A DNA stretch of 5,010 bases from Deltaproteobacteria bacterium (GTDB taxonomy: Bacteria; Myxococcota; Myxococcia; Myxococcales; 40CM-4-68-19): assembly GCA_005879095.1 (NCBI GenBank), contig VBLM01000433.1, positions 1 to 5,010 on the forward strand. Direction: 5' to 3'. This document shows, piece by piece, positions 1-4,918 of the stretch (positions within the stretch are counted from its first letter, which is position 1; every line of letters begins with the position of its first letter). The notes under the pieces are model-generated. The model saw only the letters and a program-made list of their open reading frames with translations. It did no database searches and was not told where the DNA came from. The position numbers and the translations under genes were made by a program.

Positions 1-387
1 TCCGGACGAATCGAAGGCGAGCGTCGGGTCGGACCCGAAACGGATGCCGTTGCCGATCGGCGCCGGCAGCGGCAAGTCGACGCCGCCCCAGCTGGCGCCA
101 TTGTCGGTCGAGAAGTAGCCGCGCATCGGGTCGCGGAAGATCTCGTTCGAGCCGGCCGCAAGCTGCCTCGGCCGCGACGGATTGATGGCGATGTACGTCT
201 CGCTCTGCGGGCCGCACTCGTTGGACACGTCGACGTTGCTGCCGGACGACGACGCGGCAGTGGTCGCCAAAGCGTCCGGCCCGTTGTTGAGGAGGTACTG
301 GTATTTGTCCCACCAGGTCGGGTTCTTCGAATCATTGGCGGCGAGGACCGGAGCGGCGAACAGGAGCAGGGCGGCGAGGGGTCGCAT
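1..387 (-). CDS. Secreted BNR/sialidase-like beta-propeller protein (partial, N-terminal 129 residues)
   Basis: The reading frame is open from an ATG at 387 (reverse strand) to the left edge, so the C-terminus is outside the window. Residues 1-16 form a signal peptide: MRP, a hydrophobic Leu/Ala core, then V-L-A as a likely signal peptidase I site, so the product is probably exported. A Ser/Ala/Thr-rich stretch (about 38-55) precedes the first propeller blade. Residues 61-82 (QSETYIAINP, then LAAGSN) and 91-100 (YFSTDNGASW) fit the pattern of sialidase/BNR-repeat proteins; S93, D95, G97 and W100 form an Asp-box (SxDxGxxW). A second blade starts near G118-S-D-P-T-L-A-F-D126. The family includes exo-sialidases and many non-enzymatic secreted propellers. 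No catalytic Arg triad or Tyr/Glu pair can be judged from this fragment, so the substrate is unknown. No clear Shine-Dalgarno precedes the ATG. It is transcribed divergently from the ribosomal operon and is probably functionally unrelated to it. Confidence 0.82.
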   Translation of the reverse strand, partial: MRPLAALLLFAAPVLAANDSKNPTWWDKYQYLLNNGPDALATTAASSSGSNVDVSNECGPQSETYIAINPSRPRQLAAGSNEIFRDPMRGYFSTDNGASWGGVDLPLPAPIGNGIRFGSDPTLAFDSSG

Positions 388-394
388 GGCTGCT

Positions 395-423
395 CTTTTA
401 CAACTACCCCGCTTGCTTGACAA
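395..423 (-). promoter_or_regulatory. Predicted sigma70-type promoter for the leftward propeller gene
   Basis: On the minus strand, TTGTCA (418-423, five of six consensus bases) is followed by a 17-nt spacer and TAAAAG (395-400, four of six). Only 7 nt separate the -10 box from the ATG at 387, so transcription would start within a base or two of the start codon. That would give a leaderless or nearly leaderless mRNA, which agrees with the lack of a ribosome binding site. The -35 overlaps that of the rightward promoter. Prediction from consensus only. Confidence 0.4.
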
Positions 424-445
424 TCTGCGTTGCCGCTGCTAAACA
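417..445 (+). promoter_or_regulatory. Predicted promoter of the rpmJ-rplQ operon
   Basis: A perfect -35 TTGACA (417-422), a 17-nt spacer and a weak -10 TAAACA (440-445, three of six consensus bases) are the best promoter match ahead of rpmJ. The expected transcript would start near 452 and have a leader of about 105 nt. Because no ribosomal gene lies upstream on this strand, the operon must have a promoter in this region; the exact site is inferred. Confidence 0.5.
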
Positions 446-472
446 CCCGCCTCCCTTCGTCCCGGGGTGGCC

Positions 473-548
473 CCAGCCGGCTCTATCGGCAGTCGGGGTA
501 CGGAACGGAAGGAAACGATTTTCGGGCAGTTTTTCCGATCCCGGCTGG
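473..548 (+). promoter_or_regulatory. Candidate structured mRNA leader that masks the rpmJ ribosome binding site
   Basis: CCAGCCGG at 473-480 is perfectly complementary to CCGGCTGG at 541-548, whose last two bases are the first two of the rpmJ Shine-Dalgarno GGAGG (547-551). Just inside this helix, ATCGG (485-489) can pair with CCGAT (535-539), giving a long-range stem of 8 plus 5 bp with a small internal loop. Alternative pairings exist (GGGG 464-467 with CCCC 471-474; GCCG 476-479 with CGGC 487-490), so switching is conceivable. In Escherichia coli, S4 represses the alpha operon through a leader pseudoknot; whether S4 or another protein acts here is unknown. In GC-rich DNA some such pairing can arise by chance. 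Confidence 0.35.
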
Positions 549-556
549 AGGAAGCC

Positions 557-673
557 GTGAAGGTCCGTGCTTCGGTGAAGAAGATTTGCGTGAAGTGCAA
601 GGTGATCCGCCGCAAGGGCGTGGTGCGCGTGATCTGCGCGGCGAATCCTCGTCACAAGCAGCGGCAGGGGTAA
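557..673 (+). CDS. rpmJ: 50S ribosomal protein L36
   Basis: This 38-residue protein is a full-length bL36, a small zinc-binding protein of the large subunit that sits in 23S rRNA near the peptidyl transferase region. The sequence opens [11 protein letters not shown] and ends NPRHKQRQG, both family hallmarks. Zinc ligands C11, C14, C27 and H33 are all present, so this is the zinc-binding (C+) form. One extra residue lies between C27 and His compared with the most common form. The GTG start at 557 is chosen because GGAGGAAG (547-554) lies at ideal spacing and it gives the exact family N-terminus; a longer frame from 467 has no such support. It is first in the operon, 4 nt ahead of rpsM, with no infA before it. 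Its ribosome binding site may be masked by the leader structure described separately. Confidence 0.97.
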   Translation: MKVRASVKKICVKCKVIRRKGVVRVICAANPRHKQRQG

Positions 674-677
674 ACGA

Positions 678-1066
678 ATGGCGCGAATTGCAGGAGTCGA
701 TCTTCCCCGCGAGAAGCAGATCCAGATCTCGCTCACCTACCTTACGGCATCGGCAACACGAGCGCGCGGAAGGTCTGCGCCACGGCCCAGATCGATCCGA
801 CCCGCCGGACCAAGGATCTGACCGACGACGAGGTCCACCGCATCCGCGAGGCCCTCGAGCAGGGCTACAAGGTCGAAGGCGACCTGCGCCGCGAGGTCTC
901 GCTCAACATCAAGCGGCTGATGGACCTCGGCTGCTACCGCGGCCTGCGTCATCGCAAGGGCCTGCCCGTCCGCGGCCAGCGCACCCACACCAACGCCCGC
1001 ACCCGCAAGGGACCGAAGCGCGGGATCGTCCGCCGCGCCATTCCGGCCGCCGCGCCTTCCAAGTAA
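678..1066 (+). CDS. rpsM: 30S ribosomal protein S13, interrupted by an apparent one-base deletion
   Basis: S13 lies in the head of the small subunit and contacts 16S rRNA, S19 and, through intersubunit bridges, the 50S subunit and tRNA. The first 22 codons read [20 protein letters not shown] then YL, a perfect S13 start. After CTT at 741-743 the frame is lost: the expected Leu-Tyr-Gly-Ile-Gly needs one more base, because TAC GGC ATC GGC continues at 743. From there the second frame reads the rest of S13 (including the helix-two-turn-helix region and the basic tail TRKGPKRG) to TAA at 1064-1066. With one base restored the protein is 129 residues, slightly longer than usual because of an Ala/Pro C-terminal end. 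Uncorrected, translation stops at TGA 819-821 after 47 residues. No slippery site or stimulator is evident. Since S13 is conserved and the rest is intact, a sequencing or consensus error is the likeliest cause. AGGGG at 666-670 is the ribosome binding site. Confidence 0.93.
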
Positions 1067-1078
1067 GGACACGACAAC

Positions 1079-1549
1079 ATGGCCGAAGAGCAGAAGCCGC
1101 CCTCAGGAGAGAAGCCGCAAGCAGCGCCGGTCACGCCCGCAGTGGGCGCAGCCGGGACGCCCGCGGTCGCCGAGCGGAAGGGCAAGAAGAAGACGAAGAA
1201 GAACGTGCAGACCGGGATCGTCTACATCCAGAGCACGTTCAACAACACGATCATCACCATCACGGACGTCTCCGGAAACGTCCTCAGCTGGTCGTCGGCC
1301 GGCGCGCGCGGTTTCAAGGGCTCGCGCAAGTCGACGCCGTTCGCCGCGCAAGTTGCTGCCGGCGACGCCGCCGCCAAGGCGATGGAGCACGGCCTGAAGA
1401 ACGTGTCGGTCCTGGTGAAGGGTCCGGGCGCAGGCCGCGAGTCGGCCCTGCGCGCGCTCGCCGCCGCTGGACTGAAAGTGACCTTGATTCGGGACATTAC
1501 GCCGATTCCGCACAACGGCTGCCGTCCCCCGAAGCGGAGGCGCGTGTAA
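1079..1549 (+). CDS. rpsK: 30S ribosomal protein S11
   Basis: S11 is a platform protein of the 30S subunit that binds 16S rRNA beside S6/S18 and shapes the mRNA exit region. The core from about residue 40 ([20 protein letters not shown]) through [29 protein letters not shown] and the invariant end [17 protein letters not shown] is complete. The protein is 156 residues against 129 in E. coli. The difference is an N-terminal Glu/Pro/Ala-rich extension of about 27 residues, probably disordered and ahead of the basic patch [10 protein letters not shown]. The ATG at 1079 is supported by AAGGA at 1065-1069, which overlaps the rpsM stop codon, so the extension is probably translated; no better in-frame start lies nearer the core. 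The stop codon abuts the rpsD start directly. Confidence 0.97.
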   Translation: MAEEQKPPSGEKPQAAPVTPAVGAAGTPAVAERKGKKKTKKNVQTGIVYIQSTFNNTIITITDVSGNVLSWSSAGARGFKGSRKSTPFAAQVAAGDAAAKAMEHGLKNVSVLVKGPGAGRESALRALAAAGLKVTLIRDITPIPHNGCRPPKRRRV

Positions 1550-2176
1550 ATGGCCCGCTATACCGAGTCCGCCTGCCGCATCTGCCGGCGCGAAAATTTG
1601 AAAATGTATTTGAAGGGCGACCGCTGCTACACGGACAAGTGCGCCATCGAGCGCCGTCCGTACCCGCCCGGCCAGCACGGCCAGGGCCGCGCCAAGTTCT
1701 CCGAGTACGGCGTGCAGCTGCGCGAGAAACAAAAAGTAAAGCGGCTGTACGGCCTGCTCGAGTCGCAGTTCCGCGGCTACTACCACCGCGGCGCGGCAGC
1801 CAAGGGCAAGACCGGCGAAAATCTTTTGCAATACCTCGAGCAGCGGCTCGACAACGTCGTCTTTCGCCTCGGCTTCGCCGACACGCGCGCGGAGGCCCGC
1901 CAGCTCGTCCGGCACGGCCACTTCCGCGTCAACGAGCGCAAGGTCAACATCCCTTCGTTCCAGGTGAAAGTCGGCGACGTCGTGGCGGTGAAAGAGAAGA
2001 GCCGCAAGATCGTCCGCATCAACGAGGCGCTGGAGGCGGTGGATCGCCGCGGCATCCCGGCCTGGCTCGATCTCGACAAGACTGGTTTCAAGGGAACCGT
2101 GAAGTCGACGCCGTCGCGCGACGACATCACGATGCCGATCCAGGAGCAGCTGATCGTCGAGTTGTACTCGAAGTAA
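1550..2176 (+). CDS. rpsD: 30S ribosomal protein S4 (zinc-binding form)
   Basis: S4 binds the 5' domain of 16S rRNA and nucleates 30S assembly; in many bacteria it is also the autogenous repressor of the alpha operon. The 208 residues match the usual family length. N-terminal cysteines C9, C12, C26 and C31 (CX2C-X13-CX4C) form the zinc site seen in Thermus-type S4. The motif [10 protein letters not shown] follows (35-44). The S4 RNA-binding domain covers roughly residues 98-160 ([31 protein letters not shown]). The C-terminus ends in [14 protein letters not shown], the normal end. The ATG directly follows the rpsK stop with no gap, and its ribosome binding site GGAGG (1536-1540) lies inside the end of rpsK, so the two are probably translationally coupled. 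Confidence 0.98.
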   Translation: MARYTESACRICRRENLKMYLKGDRCYTDKCAIERRPYPPGQHGQGRAKFSEYGVQLREKQKVKRLYGLLESQFRGYYHRGAAAKGKTGENLLQYLEQRLDNVVFRLGFADTRAEARQLVRHGHFRVNERKVNIPSFQVKVGDVVAVKEKSRKIVRINEALEAVDRRGIPAWLDLDKTGFKGTVKSTPSRDDITMPIQEQLIVELYSK

Positions 2177-2186
2177 GCAGGCGCAA

Positions 2187-2246
2187 GTCCCGCAACGGAC
2201 GACCCAATGGTGCCCCGCAATTCCGCGGGGAGTAGGGCGGCGTTGC
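2187..2246 (+). promoter_or_regulatory. Hairpin and possible pseudoknot in the rpsD-rpoA gap
   Basis: The 85-nt gap between rpsD and rpoA holds a perfect all-GC hairpin: CCCCGC (2213-2218), loop AATTCC, GCGGGG (2225-2230). No T-run follows, so it is not a classic terminator. A smaller hairpin, GTCC (2187-2190) with GGAC (2197-2200), has a loop whose GCAAC (2192-2196) can pair with GTTGC (2242-2246), immediately upstream of the rpoA Shine-Dalgarno AAGGAG (2247-2252). Together these could form an H-type pseudoknot next to the ribosome binding site. Candidate roles are an S4-responsive translational element, an RNA processing site or an attenuator. The GC hairpin is seen directly; the pseudoknot is inference. 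Confidence 0.35.
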
Positions 2247-2261
2247 AAGGAGAAAAACACA

Positions 2262-3410
2262 GTGGCAGAAGCATTGACCGCAAAGAACTGGCGCGATTTG
2301 ATCAAGCCCCGCGGGCTGCACGTCGATCAGGAATCGCTCACCGACACATACGGCAAGTTCGTCGACGAACCGCTCGAGCGCGGCTTCGGCATCACGCTCG
2401 GCAACGCTCTCCGGCGCGTGCTCTTGAACTCCTTGCAGGGAGCCGCCATCACCAGCGTCCGCGTCGAGGGCGTGGAGCACGAGTTCACCACCATCTCGAA
2501 CGTCGCCGAGGACGTCACCGACATCATCCTCAACCTCAAGGAAGTCCTCCTCCGAATGCACACGCAGGAAGAGAAGACCATCCGCATCGAGGTCGAGGGC
2601 CCGAAGGAAGTGAAGGCGGGCGACATCATCGTCGACCAGGACGTCGAGGTCCTCAACCCCGGCCACCACCTGTTCACGGTGTCCGAGGGCGGGCGGGTCC
2701 GGATGGAGATGCAGTGCCGCCGCGGCCGCGGCTACCAGCCGGCCGAGCGGAACAAGGTCGTCGGCGCGCCCATCGGCGTGATGCCCATCGACTCGCTCTT
2801 CTCACCGATCAAGAAGGTCAACTACCAGGTCACCAACGCGCGCGTCGGGCAGGCCACCGACTTCGACCGCCTGTCGCTCGAGATCTGGACCAATGGGGCG
2901 GTGACACCGGCCGACGCGGTCGCCTTCGCGGCCAAGATCGTCAAGGAGCAGCTGAGCATCTTCATCAACTTCGACGAGACCGAAGAGCCGGCACCGCTGG
3001 AGCCGATCAAGGCCGAGGAGAAGCTGAACGAGAACCTGTTCCGCTCGGTCGACGAGCTGGAGCTCTCGGTCCGCTCCGCCAACTGCCTGCAGAACGCCAA
3101 CATCAAGACCATCGGCGACCTGGTGCAGAAGAAGGCCGAGGAGAAGCTGAACGAGAACCTCTTCCGCTCGGTCGACGAGCTGGAGCTCTCGGTGCGCTCC
3201 GCCAACTGCCTGCAGAACGCCAACATCAAGACCATCGGCGACCTGGTGCAGAAGAGCGAAGCCGAGATGCTCAAGACCAAGAACTTCGGTCGGAAATCCT
3301 TGAAGGAAATCAAGGAGATCCTCGCCGAAATGGGTCTCTCCCTGGGCATGAAGCTGGAGAACTGGCCGCCCAAGCCGCCCGCCGCCGCGGCGCCGGCGAT
3401 GAAGCAGTAA
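2262..3410 (+). CDS. rpoA: DNA-directed RNA polymerase subunit alpha, with partly duplicated C-terminal domain
   Basis: Alpha dimerises to nucleate RNA polymerase assembly (N-terminal domain) and binds UP elements and activators (C-terminal domain). The GTG start is set by AAGGAG (2247-2252) with a 9-nt spacer. The N-terminal domain spans about residues 1-235 and includes the dimer-interface motif [20 protein letters not shown] (38-57). A Glu/Pro linker follows. The C-terminal domain is unusual: residues 250-290 are repeated exactly as 291-331, then comes one copy of the second half (332-382, with [11 protein letters not shown] and [10 protein letters not shown]). Each repeat holds the equivalents of E. 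coli R265 and N268 (R271/N274 and R312/N315) and of the acidic 261 determinant (DELE, 264-267 and 305-308). The second half of the helix-hairpin-helix, with G343, K345 and S346, occurs once. The length is 382 against about 340 without the extra copy. A GC hairpin precedes the gene and another follows it. Confidence 0.97.
   Translation: MAEALTAKNWRDLIKPRGLHVDQESLTDTYGKFVDEPLERGFGITLGNALRRVLLNSLQGAAITSVRVEGVEHEFTTISNVAEDVTDIILNLKEVLLRMHTQEEKTIRIEVEGPKEVKAGDIIVDQDVEVLNPGHHLFTVSEGGRVRMEMQCRRGRGYQPAERNKVVGAPIGVMPIDSLFSPIKKVNYQVTNARVGQATDFDRLSLEIWTNGAVTPADAVAFAAKIVKEQLSIFINFDETEEPAPLEPIKAEEKLNENLFRSVDELELSVRSANCLQNANIKTIGDLVQKKAEEKLNENLFRSVDELELSVRSANCLQNANIKTIGDLVQKSEAEMLKTKNFGRKSLKEIKEILAEMGLSLGMKLENWPPKPPAAAAPAMKQ
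3009..3254 (+). repeat. In-frame 123-bp tandem duplication inside rpoA
   Basis: Copy 1 is 3009-3131 and copy 2 is 3132-3254, with no spacer. They match at 121 of 123 positions. The only differences are G3038/C3161 (CTG versus CTC, Leu) and C3071/G3194 (GTC versus GTG, Val), both third-codon changes, so the 41-residue translations are identical. The unit starts in the linker (KAEEKL) and ends after the first half of the alpha C-terminal domain (IGDLVQK). It could be a true duplication that has since drifted, or a join of two strain variants made during assembly. Confidence 0.97.
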
Positions 3411-3415
3411 GTGCC

Positions 3416-3452
3416 GGGGACATGATCGCCGCCGAAGGCGCATCGTGTCCCC
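3416..3452 (+). promoter_or_regulatory. Strong hairpin between rpoA and rplQ
   Basis: Five bases after the rpoA stop, 3416-3430 can pair with 3437-3452. Seven perfect pairs (GGGGACA with TGTCCCC) are followed by a T-G wobble, GAT with ATC, a bulged C3441, and CGCC with GGCG, closing a 6-nt loop GCCGAA. No T-run follows, so it is unlikely to be an efficient intrinsic terminator. Inside an operon such a stem may be an RNase processing site, a 3' stabiliser for rpoA mRNA or a partial attenuator. It ends 9 nt before the rplQ ribosome binding site AGGAG (3462-3466). Confidence 0.5.
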
Positions 3453-3474
3453 TAGACTTCCAGGAGCTATACAT

Positions 3475-3897
3475 ATGTCTCGCCACGCAAATACGGGCAC
3501 GACGACGCCCAAGGCCAAGGAGGCGAAGCGTGTGGTCGAGCGCGTCATCACCAAGGCGCGCGAGAACACGCTCGCGGCGCGGCGGGTCGTGCATCGGACC
3601 GTCCGCGATCAGGCGGCGCTGGCGAAGCTGTTCGAGACCATCGGACCGCGCTTCAAGGAGCGGCCGGGCGGCTACACGCGGCTGATCCACACCTCGAACC
3701 GCGTCGGCGACAACGCGCCGATGTCAATCCTCGAGCTGGTCGTGAAGAGCGAGAAGACCGAGCCGGAGCAGAAGCCCGCAGCGGAGAAGAAGGCCGCAGA
3801 GAAGAAGACCGCAGCGGCTTCCGGCGACCAGGGCGCAGGCGAGAAGAAGCCGGCCAAGCAGAAGAAGGCCAAGAAGACGGAAGAAAAGAAAGAATAA
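3475..3897 (+). CDS. rplQ: 50S ribosomal protein L17, lacking the usual N-terminus and with a long basic tail
   Basis: L17 binds 23S rRNA near the exit-tunnel side of the large subunit. The conserved core is clear: [17 protein letters not shown] (10-26), [21 protein letters not shown] (49-69) and [15 protein letters not shown] (75-89). The N-terminus is not normal. E. coli L17 has about 29 residues (MRHRKSGRQLNR and so on) before RHEIIKTTLPKAKE; here the protein starts MS and continues directly with [14 protein letters not shown], so about 27 residues are missing. The frame upstream reaches a TGA at 3400-3402 without coding for them, and the other frames do not supply them. The ATG at 3475 is chosen because AGGAG (3462-3466) lies 8 nt before it. 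An earlier in-frame GTG at 3445 lies within the hairpin and has no such site. Residues 92-140 form a Lys/Glu/Ala-rich, probably disordered tail. Last gene of the operon. Confidence 0.93.
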   Translation: MSRHANTGTTTPKAKEAKRVVERVITKARENTLAARRVVHRTVRDQAALAKLFETIGPRFKERPGGYTRLIHTSNRVGDNAPMSILELVVKSEKTEPEQKPAAEKKAAEKKTAAASGDQGAGEKKPAKQKKAKKTEEKKE

Positions 3898-3921
3898 TTC
3901 CAAGCTCTTCCGCGCAATCCA

Positions 3922-3956
3922 GAGAGGCGGCGCCCATTCGCGGGCAGCCGCCTCTC
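3922..3956 (+). terminator. Probable terminator hairpin of the alpha operon
   Basis: GAGAGGCGGC (3922-3931) pairs perfectly with GCCGCCTCTC (3947-3956). The stem continues with GCCC (3932-3935) and GGGC (3942-3945) across a single bulged A, around the loop ATTCGC. It lies 24 nt after the rplQ stop, where the operon should end. It lacks a T-run: the following bases are GCGCTTCGG, then a 12-bp palindrome at 3963-3974. Termination may therefore be weak or need Rho, or the stem may protect the 3' end. Confidence 0.55.
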
Positions 3957-3985
3957 GCGCTTCGGAGGCCTCCGGACCCCTATGT

Positions 3986-4003
3986 GAGTTTTGTACAAAA
4001 CTC
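3986..4003. repeat. Perfect 18-bp palindrome, copy 1 of a TTTTGTACAAAA element
   Basis: GAGTTTTGTACAAAACTC is a perfect 18-bp inverted repeat centred between 3994 and 3995. Its AT-rich core contrasts sharply with the GC-rich surroundings. A 20-base segment around its left part (3981-4000) recurs at 4040-4059 with one mismatch, in the same orientation, with centres 59 bp apart. The palindrome is also enclosed by CCGGACCCC (3972-3980) and its exact complement GGGGTCCGG (4029-4037). It could be a regulator's operator or a member of an intergenic REP-like family. Confidence 0.75.
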
Positions 4004-4042
4004 CCAAACTTCGCCGCCGGGCCGGCCAGGGGTCCGGGGTAT

Positions 4043-4064
4043 GCGAGTTTTGTACAAAATGCGC
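4043..4064. repeat. Imperfect palindrome, copy 2 of the TTTTGTACAAAA element
   Basis: The core TTTTGTACAAAA (4048-4059) is a perfect 12-bp palindrome centred between 4053 and 4054. GCG (4043-4045) and CGC (4062-4064) extend it beyond one mismatch and one G-T pair. Its left flank TATGCGAG matches TATGTGAG of copy 1 except for one base, while the right flank differs, with matching changes that partly keep the symmetry. The element lies 60 bp before the end of the convergent anti-sigma gene, so it sits in a 3'-to-3' gap rather than in an obvious promoter. Confidence 0.65.
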
Positions 4065-4123
4065 AGCCACCCCCGAACCCCTACCGGTCACCCCGCGGCT
4101 ATCTCGGCGAGACGGCCCGTCTC

Positions 4124-4918
4124 TCAGGATTTCGGCAGCGCCCCGACCAGCACGACCGCGCCGGTGGGCTGGCCGGTGGGGCTTCCGCCGCGCGGCTCCA
4201 CCGAGATCGCCAGGGCGTCGGCGCCGCCCCGGATCGCGCCGGAGTCAATCGATGCGAGCAACGCGCCCGAGCTCGCGGGCCGCAGCAGGCCCGCCGGCGT
4301 CGGGGCTTCCTTGCCTCGGATCACCCAGAGCTGGAAGTCCTTTCCCACCGGCGCCGCCAGCGCTCCGGAGATGACCATCCCTCTGCCGGCGCGCAGATCG
4401 ATCAATGCGCGCGCGGCATAGGCGGGAGCGCCGGGCTGGGGCTGCAACGTGACCACCGCGGTCGACGGCGATTGCAAGAGGGCGACGGCGGCCTGCAGCG
4501 CGCCGGATTCGTCGCGCACCGAGGACAGCTCCCGCAGGCACTCCGCTTTCTCGCGGCCGGCGGCGATCAGCGCGGCGTCCGTGCGCGCGGCATCGCGCCG
4601 TTGCAGCAGCGCGGTCGCGCCGAGGAGCAGCAGCGCGGCCACGGCGGCCGACCACGCGATGCGCTCCCGCCTCCCCATCCGGCGCCCGCCGGCCGCGGCG
4701 AGGCGCGACTCGATGCGGCTCCAGGTATCCGCCGGCGGCCGCTCCGAAGGCAGCGAGCGCGCCAGCAGTCCGACCGTATCGCCGGCCTTGCGCAGCGCCT
4801 CGAAGCAGCCCTCATGCCGCGGCTCGAGAAGATGCGCCTCGGCCGCATCACGCTCGGACGCATCGAGGATGCCCAGCGCGAGGAGGCTGGCGAGCTCCTT
4901 GAACTCCGCGCAGGTCAC
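4124..4918 (-). CDS. RskA-like membrane anti-sigma factor
   Basis: The 264-residue protein fits the RskA (anti-sigma-K) family, which binds an ECF sigma factor in the cytoplasm and senses signals outside the membrane. Residues 1-80 form the cytoplasmic anti-sigma part. C3, H29, H35 and C38 are candidate zinc ligands, but the classic HX3CX2C is not intact because C38 is followed three residues later by Ala rather than Cys. One transmembrane helix lies at about 87-105 (IAWSAAVAALLLLGATALL). A helical, charged, probably coiled-coil stretch covers about 109-148. The external RskA domain (155-262) contains DFQLWVIRGKEAPTPAGLL and ALAISVEPRGGSPTGQPTGAVVLVG, both typical. The GTG at 4918 follows GGAGG (4926-4930) with a 7-nt spacer. 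It overlaps the sigma gene stop as GTGA, indicating translational coupling. The target is presumably that sigma factor, and the signal is unknown. A small stem at 4109-4123 lies at its end. Confidence 0.88.
   Translation of the reverse strand: MTCAEFKELASLLALGILDASERDAAEAHLLEPRHEGCFEALRKAGDTVGLLARSLPSERPPADTWSRIESRLAAAGGRRMGRRERIAWSAAVAALLLLGATALLQRRDAARTDAALIAAGREKAECLRELSSVRDESGALQAAVALLQSPSTAVVTLQPQPGAPAYAARALIDLRAGRGMVISGALAAPVGKDFQLWVIRGKEAPTPAGLLRPASSGALLASIDSGAIRGGADALAISVEPRGGSPTGQPTGAVVLVGALPKS

Noticed and set aside
741..745. Programmed frameshift in rpsM
   Set aside because: The site TAC-CTT-ACG is not a slippery heptamer, no stimulatory element stands out, and programmed frameshifting is not known for S13. 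A missing base is simpler.
430..2235. Long open frame of 601 codons crossing rpmJ, rpsM, rpsK and rpsD
   Set aside because: It is read in a different frame from the real genes, is very rich in Arg, Pro and Gly, and matches no family. It is a by-product of high GC content.
1103..2305. Long reverse-strand open frame of 400 codons
   Set aside because: It is antisense to rpsK and rpsD with no ribosome binding site or recognisable domain, and the plus-strand genes fully explain the sequence.
3460..3477. The rplQ start region resembles the ribosome binding site and NdeI start of common expression vectors
   Set aside because: Two bases differ and the flanking sequence is native rpoA-rplQ gap and L17 coding sequence, so it is most likely chance rather than vector contamination.
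2207..3685. Plus-strand 492-codon frame overlapping rpoA and rplQ
   Set aside because: Its composition is typical of an out-of-frame reading of GC-rich genes, and it contains an out-of-frame copy of the rpoA tandem repeat, which explains its internal repeat.
4109..4123. Stem GAGACG/CGTCTC with a 3-nt loop at the end of the anti-sigma gene
   Set aside because: It is only 6 bp, overlaps the gene's last codons and is not followed by a T-run on the minus strand, so it is too weak to call a terminator.
3984..4421. Small plus-strand open frames starting near the TTTTGTACAAAA repeats
   Set aside because: They translate the repeats and then run antisense to the anti-sigma gene; there is no ribosome binding site or family match.
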